Assembly: GCF_963662885.1 (NCBI RefSeq)
Contig: NZ_OY760061.1
Location: 1-44,450, forward strand
DNA from: an uncultured Pseudodesulfovibrio sp.
Lineage (GTDB): Bacteria; Desulfobacterota; Desulfovibrionia; Desulfovibrionales; Desulfovibrionaceae
Reading direction: 5' to 3'
DNA: 44,450 bases
Below the pieces are notes generated by a model, which worked only from the letters and a program-made list of their open reading frames with translations, was not told where the DNA came from and searched no databases. Both the position numbers and the translations under genes were made by a program. Within the stretch, counting starts at the first letter, position 1; every line of letters begins with the position of its first letter. Positions 1 to 7,670 of the stretch are shown here, piece by piece.

Positions 1-303
1 ATGGACGGTGATGGGGTCGGAGATCATGCCGGACTCGGACTTCTTGACGCGGTCGATCTCGCGCGCCTGCTCGCGCACGGACATGTTCTTGTGGATCACG
101 CCCACGCCGCCGTGCCGGGCCATGGAAATGGCCATGCGCGACTCGGTGACGGTATCCATGGCCGCGGAGAGCAGCGGAATGTTCAGTTTGATCTCCGGGG
201 TCAGGTATGTAGACACGTCGACGGCGTCGGGCAGGACGTTGGAATAGCCCGGCAACAGCAGGACATCGTCAAAGGTCAGGGCCTTATCGAGAATTTTGCT
301 CAT
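1..303 (-). CDS. guaB: IMP dehydrogenase, N-terminal part (cut by window edge)
   Basis: Inosine-5'-monophosphate dehydrogenase oxidises IMP to XMP, the first committed step of GMP synthesis, in the cytoplasm. The 101 visible codons begin MSKILDKALTFDDVLLLPGY and continue with the family-typical LSAAMDTVTESRMAISMARH and GGVGVIHKNMS segments, that is the first part of the TIM barrel before the CBS insertion. The start is ATG at 303, preceded on the minus strand by GGAGGAA at good spacing. The catalytic cysteine loop lies outside the window. It follows livF by about 70 bases on the same strand; guaB is normally unrelated to liv genes, so it probably has its own promoter or receives read-through. 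Identification is firm; completeness cannot be judged. Confidence 0.95.
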   Translation of the reverse strand, partial: MSKILDKALTFDDVLLLPGYSNVLPDAVDVSTYLTPEIKLNIPLLSAAMDTVTESRMAISMARHGGVGVIHKNMSVREQAREIDRVKKSESGMISDPITVH

Positions 304-340
304 GTCATTCCTCCAGAGCGTTTTGATGACGTATATGACA

Positions 341-363
341 AGGCCGAGCTTAGCGCCCGGCCT
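341..363. terminator. Weak hairpin between livF and guaB
   Basis: AGGCCGAGC (341-349) and GCCCGGCCT (355-363) form a 9-bp stem with one wobble pair and a 5-base loop. On the minus strand no T-run follows it, so it is at best a partial terminator or attenuator between livF and guaB. Confidence 0.3.
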
Positions 364-375
364 CGGTGTTTTCCA

Positions 376-1094
376 TTATAGACCCAGGTAGGCCCGTTTC
401 ACCTGCTCGTTGCTCAGCAACTTGTCGCAGGTGTCGGAGAGCACTACCCTCCCGTTTTCCATTACGTACCCCCGGTGGCCTATCTTGAGCGCCAGGTTGG
501 CGTTCTGCTCCACCAGGAAGATGGTCGTGTTGTTTTCGCTGTTGACCTTCTTGATGATCTCGAAGATCTGCTTGACCACCAGCGGGGCCAGCCCCATTGA
601 CGGCTCGTCAAGGAGGAGCAGCGCGGGCCGGGCCATGAGCGCTCGGCCGATGGCCAGCATCTGTTGCTCGCCGCCGGACAGGGTGCCGCCCTGCTGCCTG
701 CGCCGCTGGGCCAGGATGGGGAAGAGGTCGAAGCAGTACTCGATGTCCCGCTTGATCTCCGCCTTGTTGGTGCGCAATGAACGCGCCCATGTCCAGGTTC
801 TCCTGGACGGTCAGCTCCGGGAAGATCAACCGCCCCTCGGGAACCTGGCAGATGCCCTTGTGGACGATGTGGTTCGGCGATTCCCTGGTGATGTCCTCGT
901 CCTGGTACAGGACCTGGCCTTCGCGCGCCTGGACCCACGCCGCACACGGTCATCAGCGTGGTGGACTTGCCCGCGCCGTTGGCCCCGATGAGGGTGATGA
1001 TCTCGCCCCGGTCGATGTGCAGGTTGACGTCGTACAGGGCCTGGATGTTGCCGTAAAAGCTGTTGACGTTCTTGAGTTCGAGCATCCTAGTCAT
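376..1094 (-). pseudogene. livF: Branched-chain amino acid ABC transporter ATP-binding protein LivF, two frameshifts
   Basis: LivF is one of the two ATPases of the Leu/Ile/Val high-affinity importer. Three reading frames are needed to read it. The first (from ATG 1094) gives the start and Walker A GANGAGKST (residues 37-45) up to about base 935; the second gives the segment with EGRLIFPELTVQENLDMGAF up to about 776; the third gives LSGGEQQMLAIGRAL, Walker B LLLLDEPSMGLAP and the C-terminus LVEQNANLAL, ending at the TAA at 376-378. The first break looks like one extra base in the CCC at 933-935 (plus strand); the second like two missing bases (or one extra) near 775. With -1 and +2 corrected the gene would encode 239 residues, the normal LivF size. 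Its ATG overlaps the livG stop (ATGA). Either a sequencing artefact or a recently inactivated gene. Confidence 0.88.
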
Positions 1095-1882
1095 CGTGTT
1101 CCTCCCCCGAGGTAGGCCTTGATGACCTCCGGATTCGCCGCGATCTCGGCGGGCGTGCCGTCCGCGATCATGCGCCCGTAGTCCAGGACGTAAATCCGGT
1201 CGGACATGGACATGACCATCTTCATGTCGTGCTCGATGAGCATGATGGAGATGTTGAACCGTTCACGGATGCCGACGATGAGGTCTTCAAGCTCCCTGGT
1301 CTCCTGGGGGTTCATGCCCGCAGCGGGCTCGTCCAGGAGCAGAAGGAAGGGATCGGTGGCCAGGGCGCGGGCGATCTCGAGCCTGCGCTGCTTGCCGTAG
1401 GGCATGTTCGTGGACAGCTCGTTGACGAACTCGGCCAGCCCCACCAACTCCAGCAGCTCATAGGCACGCTGGACCACCTCGCGCTCTTCGCGACGGGTGG
1501 CGCTGTTGCGGGAGATGGCCCCCCAGATGGAGGACTTGGTCCGGCAGTGGGTACCGATCATGACGTTTTCAAGCGCGGTCATGGACGGGAACAGGCGGAT
1601 GTTCTGAAAGGTCCGCGCCATGCCCAGTTCGGTAACCACGTTGGGCTTCTTGCCGTTGATCCGGCGCGTGGTCCCCTGCCCCTTGGGGTCGATGAGCACG
1701 TCGCCGCTGGTGGGCGTGTAGATGCCGGTGATGCAGTTGAAGAAGGTGGTCTTGCCCGCGCCGTTGGGCCCGATGAGGGCCACGATTTCCTTGTCGTGCA
1801 CCACGAGATCGACGTCGTCCAGGGCGCGGATGCCCCCGAAGTCCTTGCTCACGGCGCTGACGTTGAGGACCGGATTACTCAT
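1091..1882 (-). CDS. livG: Branched-chain amino acid ABC transporter ATP-binding protein LivG
   Basis: 263-residue cytoplasmic ATPase of the LIV importer, partner of LivF. Walker A GPNGAGKT is at residues 38-45, the signature region reads YGKQRRLEIARALA, Walker B is LLLLDEPAAGMNP, and the switch histidine lies in IMLIEHDMKMVM. The insert between Walker A and the signature, with ARTFQNIRLFPSMT, is typical of LivG rather than LivF. The ATG at 1882 lies inside the end of livM (8-base overlap) and the TGA overlaps the livF ATG, so translation is probably coupled through the operon. Family assignment is firm; that it transports Leu/Ile/Val rather than another amide or amino acid is inferred from the full liv gene set. 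Confidence 0.95.
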   Translation of the reverse strand: MSNPVLNVSAVSKDFGGIRALDDVDLVVHDKEIVALIGPNGAGKTTFFNCITGIYTPTSGDVLIDPKGQGTTRRINGKKPNVVTELGMARTFQNIRLFPSMTALENVMIGTHCRTKSSIWGAISRNSATRREEREVVQRAYELLELVGLAEFVNELSTNMPYGKQRRLEIARALATDPFLLLLDEPAAGMNPQETRELEDLIVGIRERFNISIMLIEHDMKMVMSMSDRIYVLDYGRMIADGTPAEIAANPEVIKAYLGGGTR

Positions 1883-3164
1883 TGGCCGCCCCCGCCGCGT
1901 TGGTTGCTTTGTACTCGTAGATCTTGCGCTTGGCGCTGATCAGCCCCTGGGGACGGAAGACCATGACCAGGACCATGATGGCCCCGAACAGGAGCATCCT
2001 GAACTCGGCGAAATCGCGCAGGAACTCCGGAACCAGGATGAGGATGATCGCGCCCGCGATCACGCCCCGGATGGAGCCCATGCCACCGATGACGACGATG
2101 GAGAGGATGATGGCCGATTCCCAAAAGGTGAACGAGGCGGGGTTGATGAAGGTGGTCTTGGCGGCGAAGACGACGCCGGCCATACCCGCCCAGGTGGCGC
2201 CCAGGGCAAAGGCCATGAGCTTGGTCTTCATCTTGTCGATGCCCATGGCCTGGCAGGCGATCTCGTCCTCGCGCAGGGCCAGCCACGCCCGGCCGATGCG
2301 GGAGTTCTGCAGCCGGTTGACACAGAAGATGGTGAAGACCACCAGACCGACCATGATGTAAAACATGTATTGGGTGGAGGCGATGACGCCGAACTTGATT
2401 CCGAACAGGCTGGGACGGGCGATTGAGGAGATGCCGGAAGGCCCCATGGTGACGTCGCCCCAGTTCTCCAGGACCAGGCGGATGATCTCGCCGAAGCCCA
2501 GGGTGACGATGGCCAGGTAGTCGCCGCGCAGCCTGAGCACCGGGAAGCCGAGCAGGATGCCGAGGATGGCACCCAGGACAGCGCCCACGGGCAGCATGTA
2601 CCAGAAGCCGATGTCCCAGTGCATGTTGCACAGGGCGTAGGCATAGGCACCCACGGCGTAGAAGGCCACGTAGCCCAGGTCAAGCAGTCCGGCCAGGCCG
2701 ACGACGATGTTCAGCCCCAGGCCGAGCACGATGTAGACCAGGCAGGAGATCATGATGTTGGTCTGGTAGAGATCCATGACCTGGGGATAGGCCACGGCCA
2801 CGGCAGCCAGCAGGGCCAGCGCGGAGTATTTCAAAGCCGGGATGGACTGGAGCCGGGTCAGCCAGGACTCGACCTTGGTTTCACCCCGGGAGTCGTCCTT
2901 CTTGAGTTCCTTGCGGGCCAGCAGCCATCGCCAGATGAAGGAGCCGAAGAAGACTGCCGCGGCGACGTAGCCCATCCTCTCCCAATGCCAGACCACGGTC
3001 TTCTCGATGGTGTTCACCCGGATGACCATGATCGGAAAGGTCAGGAAAACGAACCAGACGGCCGCCACCAGAGACTTCGTGACCGCGTGGGCGAAGCTGT
3101 CGCAGCCCGCGGTCAGGAAGAACCTGAAGAACCCCTGGTTCATGGTGTTTGTTGCGTTGCTCAC
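1875..3164 (-). CDS. livM: Branched-chain amino acid ABC transporter permease LivM
   Basis: 429-residue inner-membrane permease of the LIV importer. An N-terminal extension with two or three hydrophobic segments (residues about 1-85) precedes a charged stretch (RKELKKDDSRGETK). The core permease follows, with the family segments LGLGLNIVVGLAGLLDLGYV, LRLRGDYLAIVTLGFGEIIR (a LivM hallmark) and SIVVIGGMGSIRGVIAGA. The C-terminus ends in LVMVFRPQGLI, also typical. The start is GTG at 3164 with an AAGGA ribosome site just upstream; the next gene livG overlaps its stop. The length is close to that of E. coli LivM, so the N-terminal extension is normal for one branch of the family. Confidence 0.94.
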   Translation of the reverse strand: MSNATNTMNQGFFRFFLTAGCDSFAHAVTKSLVAAVWFVFLTFPIMVIRVNTIEKTVVWHWERMGYVAAAVFFGSFIWRWLLARKELKKDDSRGETKVESWLTRLQSIPALKYSALALLAAVAVAYPQVMDLYQTNIMISCLVYIVLGLGLNIVVGLAGLLDLGYVAFYAVGAYAYALCNMHWDIGFWYMLPVGAVLGAILGILLGFPVLRLRGDYLAIVTLGFGEIIRLVLENWGDVTMGPSGISSIARPSLFGIKFGVIASTQYMFYIMVGLVVFTIFCVNRLQNSRIGRAWLALREDEIACQAMGIDKMKTKLMAFALGATWAGMAGVVFAAKTTFINPASFTFWESAIILSIVVIGGMGSIRGVIAGAIILILVPEFLRDFAEFRMLLFGAIMVLVMVFRPQGLISAKRKIYEYKATNAAGAANE

Positions 3165-3214
3165 TGTATAATCCTTGCGGGATGAGCGGCTCGAAGCCGC
3201 CGTAATTCCTAAAG

Positions 3215-4117
3215 TTAGACCTTCTGGGCCTTTTCCTTGCCCATGATGCCCGACGGCCTGAAGATCAGGATGAGGACGAGCAGCATGAAGGCGAAGACGT
3301 CCTCGTAGTCCGAAGAGACGTAGCCTGTGGCGAACGCCTCGGTCAGGCCGAGAACCAGGGCTCCGAGCATGGCCCCGGGCAGGGAGCCGATGCCGCCGAG
3401 CACGGCGGCGGTGAACGCCTTGATGCCCGCGATGAAGCCGATGAAGTAGTTGATCTGGCCGATGTGCGAGGCGATGAGCACGCCGCCCACGGCGGCCAGA
3501 CTGGACCCGATGACGAAGGTCGCCGATATGACCATGTCCACGTTGATGCCGACCAGCATGGCCATCTTGCGGTTCTGGGCCGTGGCGCGCATGGCCTTGC
3601 CCAGCTTGGTGAACTTGATGAACAGCGTCAGCCCCACGCAGGAGGCCACGGTGGCCAGGATGATGACCAGCTCGGCCGAGCTCATGATGGTCCCCAGGTT
3701 CTCCAGGAAGTCGAATTGGGGAATGAGTTCAGGGAAGGGAAGAAAATCGGAGGTTTGGGCGAGCATGACGTAGTTCTGCAAGAAGATCGACATGCCGATG
3801 GCGGAGATCAGGGGCGACAGCCTGGGCGCGCTGCGCAGGGGCTTGTAGGCCACTTTCTCCAGGGTGTACCCGTATGCCGCCGCCCAAATCACCGCGCAGA
3901 CGATGGCGATGACCAGGATTGACGCGCCGGGGAAACCCAGCATGGTCAGCAGACCGGCGACGATGAGGCCGGTGAACGCGCCGATCATGTATATCTCGCC
4001 GTGGGCGAAGTTGATCAGCTCGATGATGCCGTAGACCATGGTGTAGCCGAGGGCGATCAGAGCATAGATGCTGCCGCGGGTAAGGCCACCCATGAACAGC
4101 TCAAGGAAATAATCCAT
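3215..4117 (-). CDS. livH: Branched-chain amino acid ABC transporter permease LivH
   Basis: 300-residue hydrophobic permease that pairs with LivM to form the membrane channel. Near the N-terminus it carries GLTRGSIYALIALGYTMVYG and INFAHGEIYMIGAF, the hallmark of LivH/UrtB-type permeases. Further on come QNRKMAMLVGINVD (the cytoplasmic coupling loop that contacts the ATPases) and TAAVLGGIGSLPGAMLGA; it ends with LILIFRPSGIMGKEKAQKV. The ATG at 4117 lies 83 bases after livJ, and a strong hairpin (4146-4175) occupies that gap. livM starts 50 bases downstream. It belongs to the livJHMGF operon. Confidence 0.95.
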   Translation of the reverse strand: MDYFLELFMGGLTRGSIYALIALGYTMVYGIIELINFAHGEIYMIGAFTGLIVAGLLTMLGFPGASILVIAIVCAVIWAAAYGYTLEKVAYKPLRSAPRLSPLISAIGMSIFLQNYVMLAQTSDFLPFPELIPQFDFLENLGTIMSSAELVIILATVASCVGLTLFIKFTKLGKAMRATAQNRKMAMLVGINVDMVISATFVIGSSLAAVGGVLIASHIGQINYFIGFIAGIKAFTAAVLGGIGSLPGAMLGALVLGLTEAFATGYVSSDYEDVFAFMLLVLILIFRPSGIMGKEKAQKV

Positions 4118-4145
4118 TGTAGTGATCCCTGTTCATTAAATAAAT

Positions 4146-4175
4146 CCAGGGGACGGGCTTTGGCCCGTCCCCTGG
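4146..4175 (-). terminator. Hairpin between livJ and livH, probable attenuator or mRNA-stabilising stem
   Basis: CCAGGGGACGGGC (4146-4158), loop TTTG, GCCCGTCCCCTGG (4163-4175): a perfect 13-bp stem. On the minus strand it is followed by the T/A-rich ATTTATTTAATG. Placed right after the binding-protein gene, it fits the usual arrangement in which the periplasmic binding protein is made in large excess over the membrane components. Whether it terminates or protects the livJ 3' end cannot be told from sequence. Confidence 0.75.
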
Positions 4176-4199
4176 TCTAATCCTGTCGGAAGTCTATAA

Positions 4200-5375
4200 T
4201 TACTTGACTTCCTGGTACTTGCCGTCTTTCACCTGGTACACGGCAAAGCCAACGCCCTCAGCATCGCCCTTGGCGTCGAACTTGATCTTGCCCACAGCGG
4301 TATCCACGTAGGAGTTGTGCAGGGCATCGACCAGCTTGTCGTAATCGGTGCCGCCGGCAACCTTGACCGCATTCAGCAGGGCCAGGGCCGCGGAGTAGGC
4401 CTCGGGGAAGAACGGGCCGGGATCGGCGTTGAACTCGGCCTTGTGGGCCGCAACGGCTTCCTGGTAGATGGTGTTGGAGGAGAAGTCCATGGGGCCGGTG
4501 GCGTAGACGCCCTCGGCGTACTTGCCGGCGACCTTGATGAAGGTGTCGTCCTTCACGCCGTCGTCGGACAGGAAGGGCATGTCCATGTCCTTCTTGCGCA
4601 TGCCGGTGACGATCTTGGAGGCCTCGGGATGGTAGCCGCCGAAGATGACGCATTCCGCACCGGAGCTCTTGATCTTCTGGACGACCGCGGAGTAGTCCAC
4701 GGCGCCGGGGGTCACGCCTTCGAACAGCACGACCTCGATCTCGGGATCGGCGTCGATGAACTGCTGGCAGAAGGTGGCGAAGCCCTTGCCGTAGTCGCCC
4801 TTGTCGTGGATGACGGCGACCTTCTTGAGGCCCAGGGACTTGGCGAAGGACACTTCGAGAGCGGCCTGGGCGTCATCCGGGGCGATGGTACGGAAAAAGT
4901 TCGGGTACTCGCCGGACTGGGTCAGCGGCGGGTTGGTGGCGGAGGGGGACATGACCACGATCTTGCCGTCCAGGTAGATGGGCAGCGCGGCCTTGGTGGC
5001 GCCGGAGCAGATGTGGCCGAGGACGATCTTCACGCCGTCGGACAGCATTTTGGTGGCGGCGTTGGTGGCCAGCTCGGGCTTGCACTGGTCGTCCTGAGCG
5101 ACGACTTCGACCATGGCGCCGTTGATGCCGCCTTCGGCGTTGATCTTCTTGGCCACCAGCTTGGCGGCGTTGACGGTGGGCAGGCCGTAGGAGGCCAGGT
5201 CGCCGGAATGGGCGCCGGCCACGCCGAGAACGACTTTCGCGGGAGCGGCGATCTCGCCGGTTTTCACATCACCCTGCTCGTCCTTCTGTTCATCCTTCTT
5301 CGCTTCGCCGCCGCAGGCCGCCAGCATGGCTGCCAGGACAAGGCAAAGAGCAATCAGACTCAGTTTGACTTTCAT
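4200..5375 (-). CDS. livJ: Branched-chain amino acid-binding lipoprotein LivJ/LivK type
   Basis: 391-residue ligand-binding protein (Peripla_BP_6 type) that captures Leu/Ile/Val for LivHMGF. The N-terminal signal ends in a lipobox (MLAAC, Cys21) followed by an acidic, charged linker (KKDEQKDEQGD), so the mature protein is probably a lipoprotein anchored in the periplasm rather than freely soluble. Typical motifs follow: VLGVAGAHSGDLASYGLPTV, MVEVVAQDDQCKPELATNAA, GHICSGATKAALPIY, VMSPSATNPPLT, YPNFFRTIAPDDAQA, VAVIHDKGDYGKGFA and CVIFGGYHPEASKI. The start is ATG at 5375 with AGGAGAGGAAG upstream. It is the first gene of the liv operon and has a strong promoter (5483-5510). The exact ligand is inferred from family and context. 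Confidence 0.93.
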   Translation of the reverse strand: MKVKLSLIALCLVLAAMLAACGGEAKKDEQKDEQGDVKTGEIAAPAKVVLGVAGAHSGDLASYGLPTVNAAKLVAKKINAEGGINGAMVEVVAQDDQCKPELATNAATKMLSDGVKIVLGHICSGATKAALPIYLDGKIVVMSPSATNPPLTQSGEYPNFFRTIAPDDAQAALEVSFAKSLGLKKVAVIHDKGDYGKGFATFCQQFIDADPEIEVVLFEGVTPGAVDYSAVVQKIKSSGAECVIFGGYHPEASKIVTGMRKKDMDMPFLSDDGVKDDTFIKVAGKYAEGVYATGPMDFSSNTIYQEAVAAHKAEFNADPGPFFPEAYSAALALLNAVKVAGGTDYDKLVDALHNSYVDTAVGKIKFDAKGDAEGVGFAVYQVKDGKYQEVK

Positions 5376-5442
5376 GCTTCCTCTCCTAAAAATGTATAAG
5401 GGTTCCTAACCACGTACATATGCATCAGACTGTCACGCATCG

Positions 5443-5463
5443 AAAAACCCGCCCCCCGGCGGG
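5443..5463 (-). terminator. Terminator-like hairpin in the livJ leader
   Basis: On the minus strand CCCGCC-GGGG-GGCGGG (5463-5448) is followed immediately by TTTTT (5447-5443), the form of an intrinsic terminator. It lies between the livJ promoter and the livJ ATG, only about 13 bases after the expected transcript start. It may attenuate livJ, or terminate read-through from the upstream ccm operon on the same strand. Confidence 0.6.
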
Positions 5464-5482
5464 AACCTCGACGGAATGTGAC

Positions 5483-5510
5483 ATTGTAGTTATTTTCAGC
5501 CTCTTGTCAA
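5483..5510 (-). promoter_or_regulatory. Sigma-70 promoter for the liv operon
   Basis: Minus-strand -35 TTGACA (5510-5505, perfect consensus), 16-base spacer, -10 TACAAT (5488-5483, five of six). The expected transcript start is near 5476, about 100 bases before the livJ ATG. Confidence 0.75.
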
Positions 5511-5562
5511 TCATATCCAACTCCCCCGAGGGGATGACAACCGACCGTTTTTCAAACGGATT

Positions 5563-6165
5563 TTATTTCCCAAGCTCTTCCCGGGCGAGCTTTATCATTT
5601 CCGCATCTTCTTTTTCCAATTCCAGGACCTTTTCGAAGTATGTTCCGGCCTCGTCGGTTTTTTGGGAATAATGCTTGTAAATCACGCCCAAATTGAAAAG
5701 GGCCAGGGTGTCGTTCGGATCGAGCTGCAGGACCCCCTGGTAGCACTCGGTGGCCTTGGCGTAATCGCCCTTGTTGAAATAGGCGATGCCCACGGCCTTG
5801 AGCACCGTGACGTCCTGCGGGGCCAGGGCGCGGGCCTTTTCAAGCGGCTCCAGGGCTCGGTCCCAGGCGCGCATCATCAGAAAGGAGTTGCCCAGCCCGA
5901 CCAGCGCCTCCACGTCGTCCGGGTGCTCCTTGACGCGGTCCATGAACTCGCGGACCCGGGACATGGCCCCGTTCATGGCCCCGCCCATGCCTTCGGGTGC
6001 GCCGCCCTCCCCGGCTTGGGAAAAACTCTGCTGCTGCTTGGCCTTGACGAACAGGTTCGGGTTCTCCAGCCGGTAGACGAAGCTGGTCACGAACATGGCG
6101 GCCAGAGACACGAACACGGCCAGAATCACGGCCTTGCGGCCGAACAGGACGCGGCTATCCGTCAT
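5563..6165 (-). CDS. Membrane-anchored tetratricopeptide-repeat protein at the end of the ccm operon
   Basis: 200 residues. One hydrophobic segment near the N-terminus (residues about 11-30, KAVILAVFVSLAAMFVTSFV) is followed by a Gly/Met-rich linker. At least three TPR units then follow (from about residue 78: EALVGLGNSFLMMRAWDRAL, TVLKAVGIAYFNKGDYAKAT, ALFNLGVIYKHYSQKTDEAG). The TPR domain would face the periplasm. Its position as last gene of the ccm operon, overlapping ccmD by 11 bases, suggests a role like the TPR part of CcmI/NrfG, which holds apocytochrome c during haem attachment. This is an inference from position and fold; the protein lacks the usual CcmI two-helix N-terminus. Confidence 0.8.
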   Translation of the reverse strand: MTDSRVLFGRKAVILAVFVSLAAMFVTSFVYRLENPNLFVKAKQQQSFSQAGEGGAPEGMGGAMNGAMSRVREFMDRVKEHPDDVEALVGLGNSFLMMRAWDRALEPLEKARALAPQDVTVLKAVGIAYFNKGDYAKATECYQGVLQLDPNDTLALFNLGVIYKHYSQKTDEAGTYFEKVLELEKEDAEMIKLAREELGK

Positions 6166-6301
6166 GGCCGTCTCCCAGGAGTTCGATCTGGCGAAGGCGC
6201 TTTTCCAGGGTCGCGGATCGGGAGCCCAGGAAGGCCAGGTATCCGGCCACGCCGAGCCAGACGGCCACGTTGGCGATGAAGATGTAGGTTGTTGCGGACA
6301 T
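6155..6301 (-). CDS. ccmD: CcmD-like small membrane protein
   Basis: 48 residues: a single membrane helix (TYIFIANVAVWLGVAGYLAF) followed by a basic, charged C-terminal tail containing LEKRLRQIELLG. This size and layout are typical of CcmD, which joins CcmABC and helps release haem-loaded CcmE. It begins with ATG at 6301, 27 bases after ccmC, and its stop overlaps the start of the TPR gene. CcmD proteins are poorly conserved, so the call rests mainly on length, helix-plus-basic-tail layout and position. Confidence 0.75.
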   Translation of the reverse strand: MSATTYIFIANVAVWLGVAGYLAFLGSRSATLEKRLRQIELLGDGHDG

Positions 6302-6327
6302 ATTGTTACCCTCGATGTTTGGTGATG

Positions 6328-6990
6328 CTATTCCTCGTCCCAGACGAGCATGGCTTCGAGACGGGCTGCCTGACCCAGCTGCCGGATGCGGGCCACGAGC
6401 ATGGCTCCCCACAGCAGGCCGAAGGCGATGAGCCCGGCGAACACGGTGTGCCACATGCGGACCTCCATGCCCGATCCCTGGCGGGCCAGCCCGTCGGGAT
6501 GGGCCGAGCCCCACAGCTTGGCCGCGAAAAAGACCAGCGGCACGTCCAGGAAGGCGACGATGCCGAGCACGGCGCAGACCAGCGCCTTGCGGTCGCGGCC
6601 CATGGGCGTGTTCCGAAGGACCAGGTAGCCCGCGTACACGTACCACATGATCAGCGCGGTGGTCAGCTTCGGGTCCCAGAGCCACCAGTGGCCCCACTCC
6701 GCCCTGGCCCAGGTGGACCCGGTGACCAGCGCCAGCGAGGCGAAGAGCACGCCCAGCTCGGCAGCCGCCCCCGCCACCCGGTCGAACACGTCCTTGCGCC
6801 CGAACAGGTAGAGGATGGAGGCCACGAAGACCACGAAGAAGGAGACCAGGGCCCACCAGGAGCACGGCAGGTGCATGTAGAAGATTTTCTGCACGGGTCC
6901 GGACTGGGCCACGGGCGCGTAAAACCAGATCATGGCCTGCTGCGCCGCCAGCGCGAGACCGGCCAGCACGGCCAGGATGGAAACTTTCAT
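6328..6990 (-). CDS. ccmC: Haem exporter/handling protein CcmC
   Basis: 220-residue membrane protein with about six helices, needed to load haem onto the chaperone CcmE in the periplasm. It carries the tryptophan-rich WWD motif of haem-handling proteins (WGHWWLWDPKLTT), flanking histidines in FYMHLPCSWWAL and RMWHTVFAGL, and the family stretch ALIMWYVYAGYLVLR. The start is taken as ATG 6990 (MKVSILAVL), which begins the first helix; an upstream in-frame extension would run into ccmB and adds no family sequence. ccmB ends 2 bases before it. Fits the order ccmE-F-A-B-C-D seen here. Confidence 0.93.
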   Translation of the reverse strand: MKVSILAVLAGLALAAQQAMIWFYAPVAQSGPVQKIFYMHLPCSWWALVSFFVVFVASILYLFGRKDVFDRVAGAAAELGVLFASLALVTGSTWARAEWGHWWLWDPKLTTALIMWYVYAGYLVLRNTPMGRDRKALVCAVLGIVAFLDVPLVFFAAKLWGSAHPDGLARQGSGMEVRMWHTVFAGLIAFGLLWGAMLVARIRQLGQAARLEAMLVWDEE

Positions 6991-6992
6991 GA

Positions 6993-7670
6993 CTATTCTT
7001 CCCCACTGTAGACGAACGGGAACAGGAACAGTCCCGCCCCGCCGAACAGACAATCGAATGCGAAAATCAGGCCCAGCCACTTGTCGTAGCCCATGGTGTG
7101 CTCCGGCGAGAAGCACAGGCCGAACAAGGTGATGCCGGACAGCAGCACAGGCAGCAGCAGCGGAAACACGATAACCGAGAGCAGCGACTCACGGGCCGCC
7201 TGCCCCTGAGACAGCGCGCCGAGCAACGCGCCGATGATGACCAGCCCGAGGTCAGCGCCGATGAGCGTGACCGCGAGCAGCCACCAGGGGCCGTGCACGG
7301 ACTGGCCCAGGAAGGCCGCCGTGGCCGGGAGAAAGACGAGCTGCGACACGAGCAGCAGGCCGAAGCCCGCCGCGCCCTTGCCCAGCCAGACCGCATGGAC
7401 CGGCGCGGGCGAACTGAGGATGCCGATGCGCGCCCCGTTGGCCTCCTCGATGGCGAACAGATCGTTGAAGACCAGGACCAGGCCGAAGACCGAGGCGAGC
7501 CAGAAGATGGCCCCGGCGGCCTGGGGCGTGATCTCGCCGCCCAGGGGCTTGGACAGGGAGAACAGGAAGATCAGCAGCAGGCCGAGCAGGACCGCCTGGA
7601 CCAGCCCCTGCCCACCGGACAGGGAGAGCTTGAGGTCTTTCCTCGCGATGACCAGGGAACGCTTCAGCAT
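6993..7670 (-). CDS. ccmB: Haem ABC exporter permease CcmB
   Basis: 225 residues, about six membrane helices. It begins MLKRSLVIARKDLKLSLSGG, where a basic cytoplasmic start precedes the first helix as in CcmB, and contains the family-typical FWLASVFGLVLVFNDLFAIE, LLLVSQLVFLPATAAFLG and VIVFPLLLPVLLSGI. With CcmA and CcmC it forms the ATP-driven unit that releases holo-CcmE. Its ATG at 7670 overlaps the ccmA stop by 7 bases, indicating coupled translation. Confidence 0.92.
   Translation of the reverse strand: MLKRSLVIARKDLKLSLSGGQGLVQAVLLGLLLIFLFSLSKPLGGEITPQAAGAIFWLASVFGLVLVFNDLFAIEEANGARIGILSSPAPVHAVWLGKGAAGFGLLLVSQLVFLPATAAFLGQSVHGPWWLLAVTLIGADLGLVIIGALLGALSQGQAARESLLSVIVFPLLLPVLLSGITLFGLCFSPEHTMGYDKWLGLIFAFDCLFGGAGLFLFPFVYSGEE

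Noticed and set aside
5545..5559. Hairpin CCGTTT-TTC-AAACGG beside the stop of the TPR gene
   Set aside because: Only 6 bp, and the T-rich flank is on the wrong side for the minus-strand gene; not a credible terminator.
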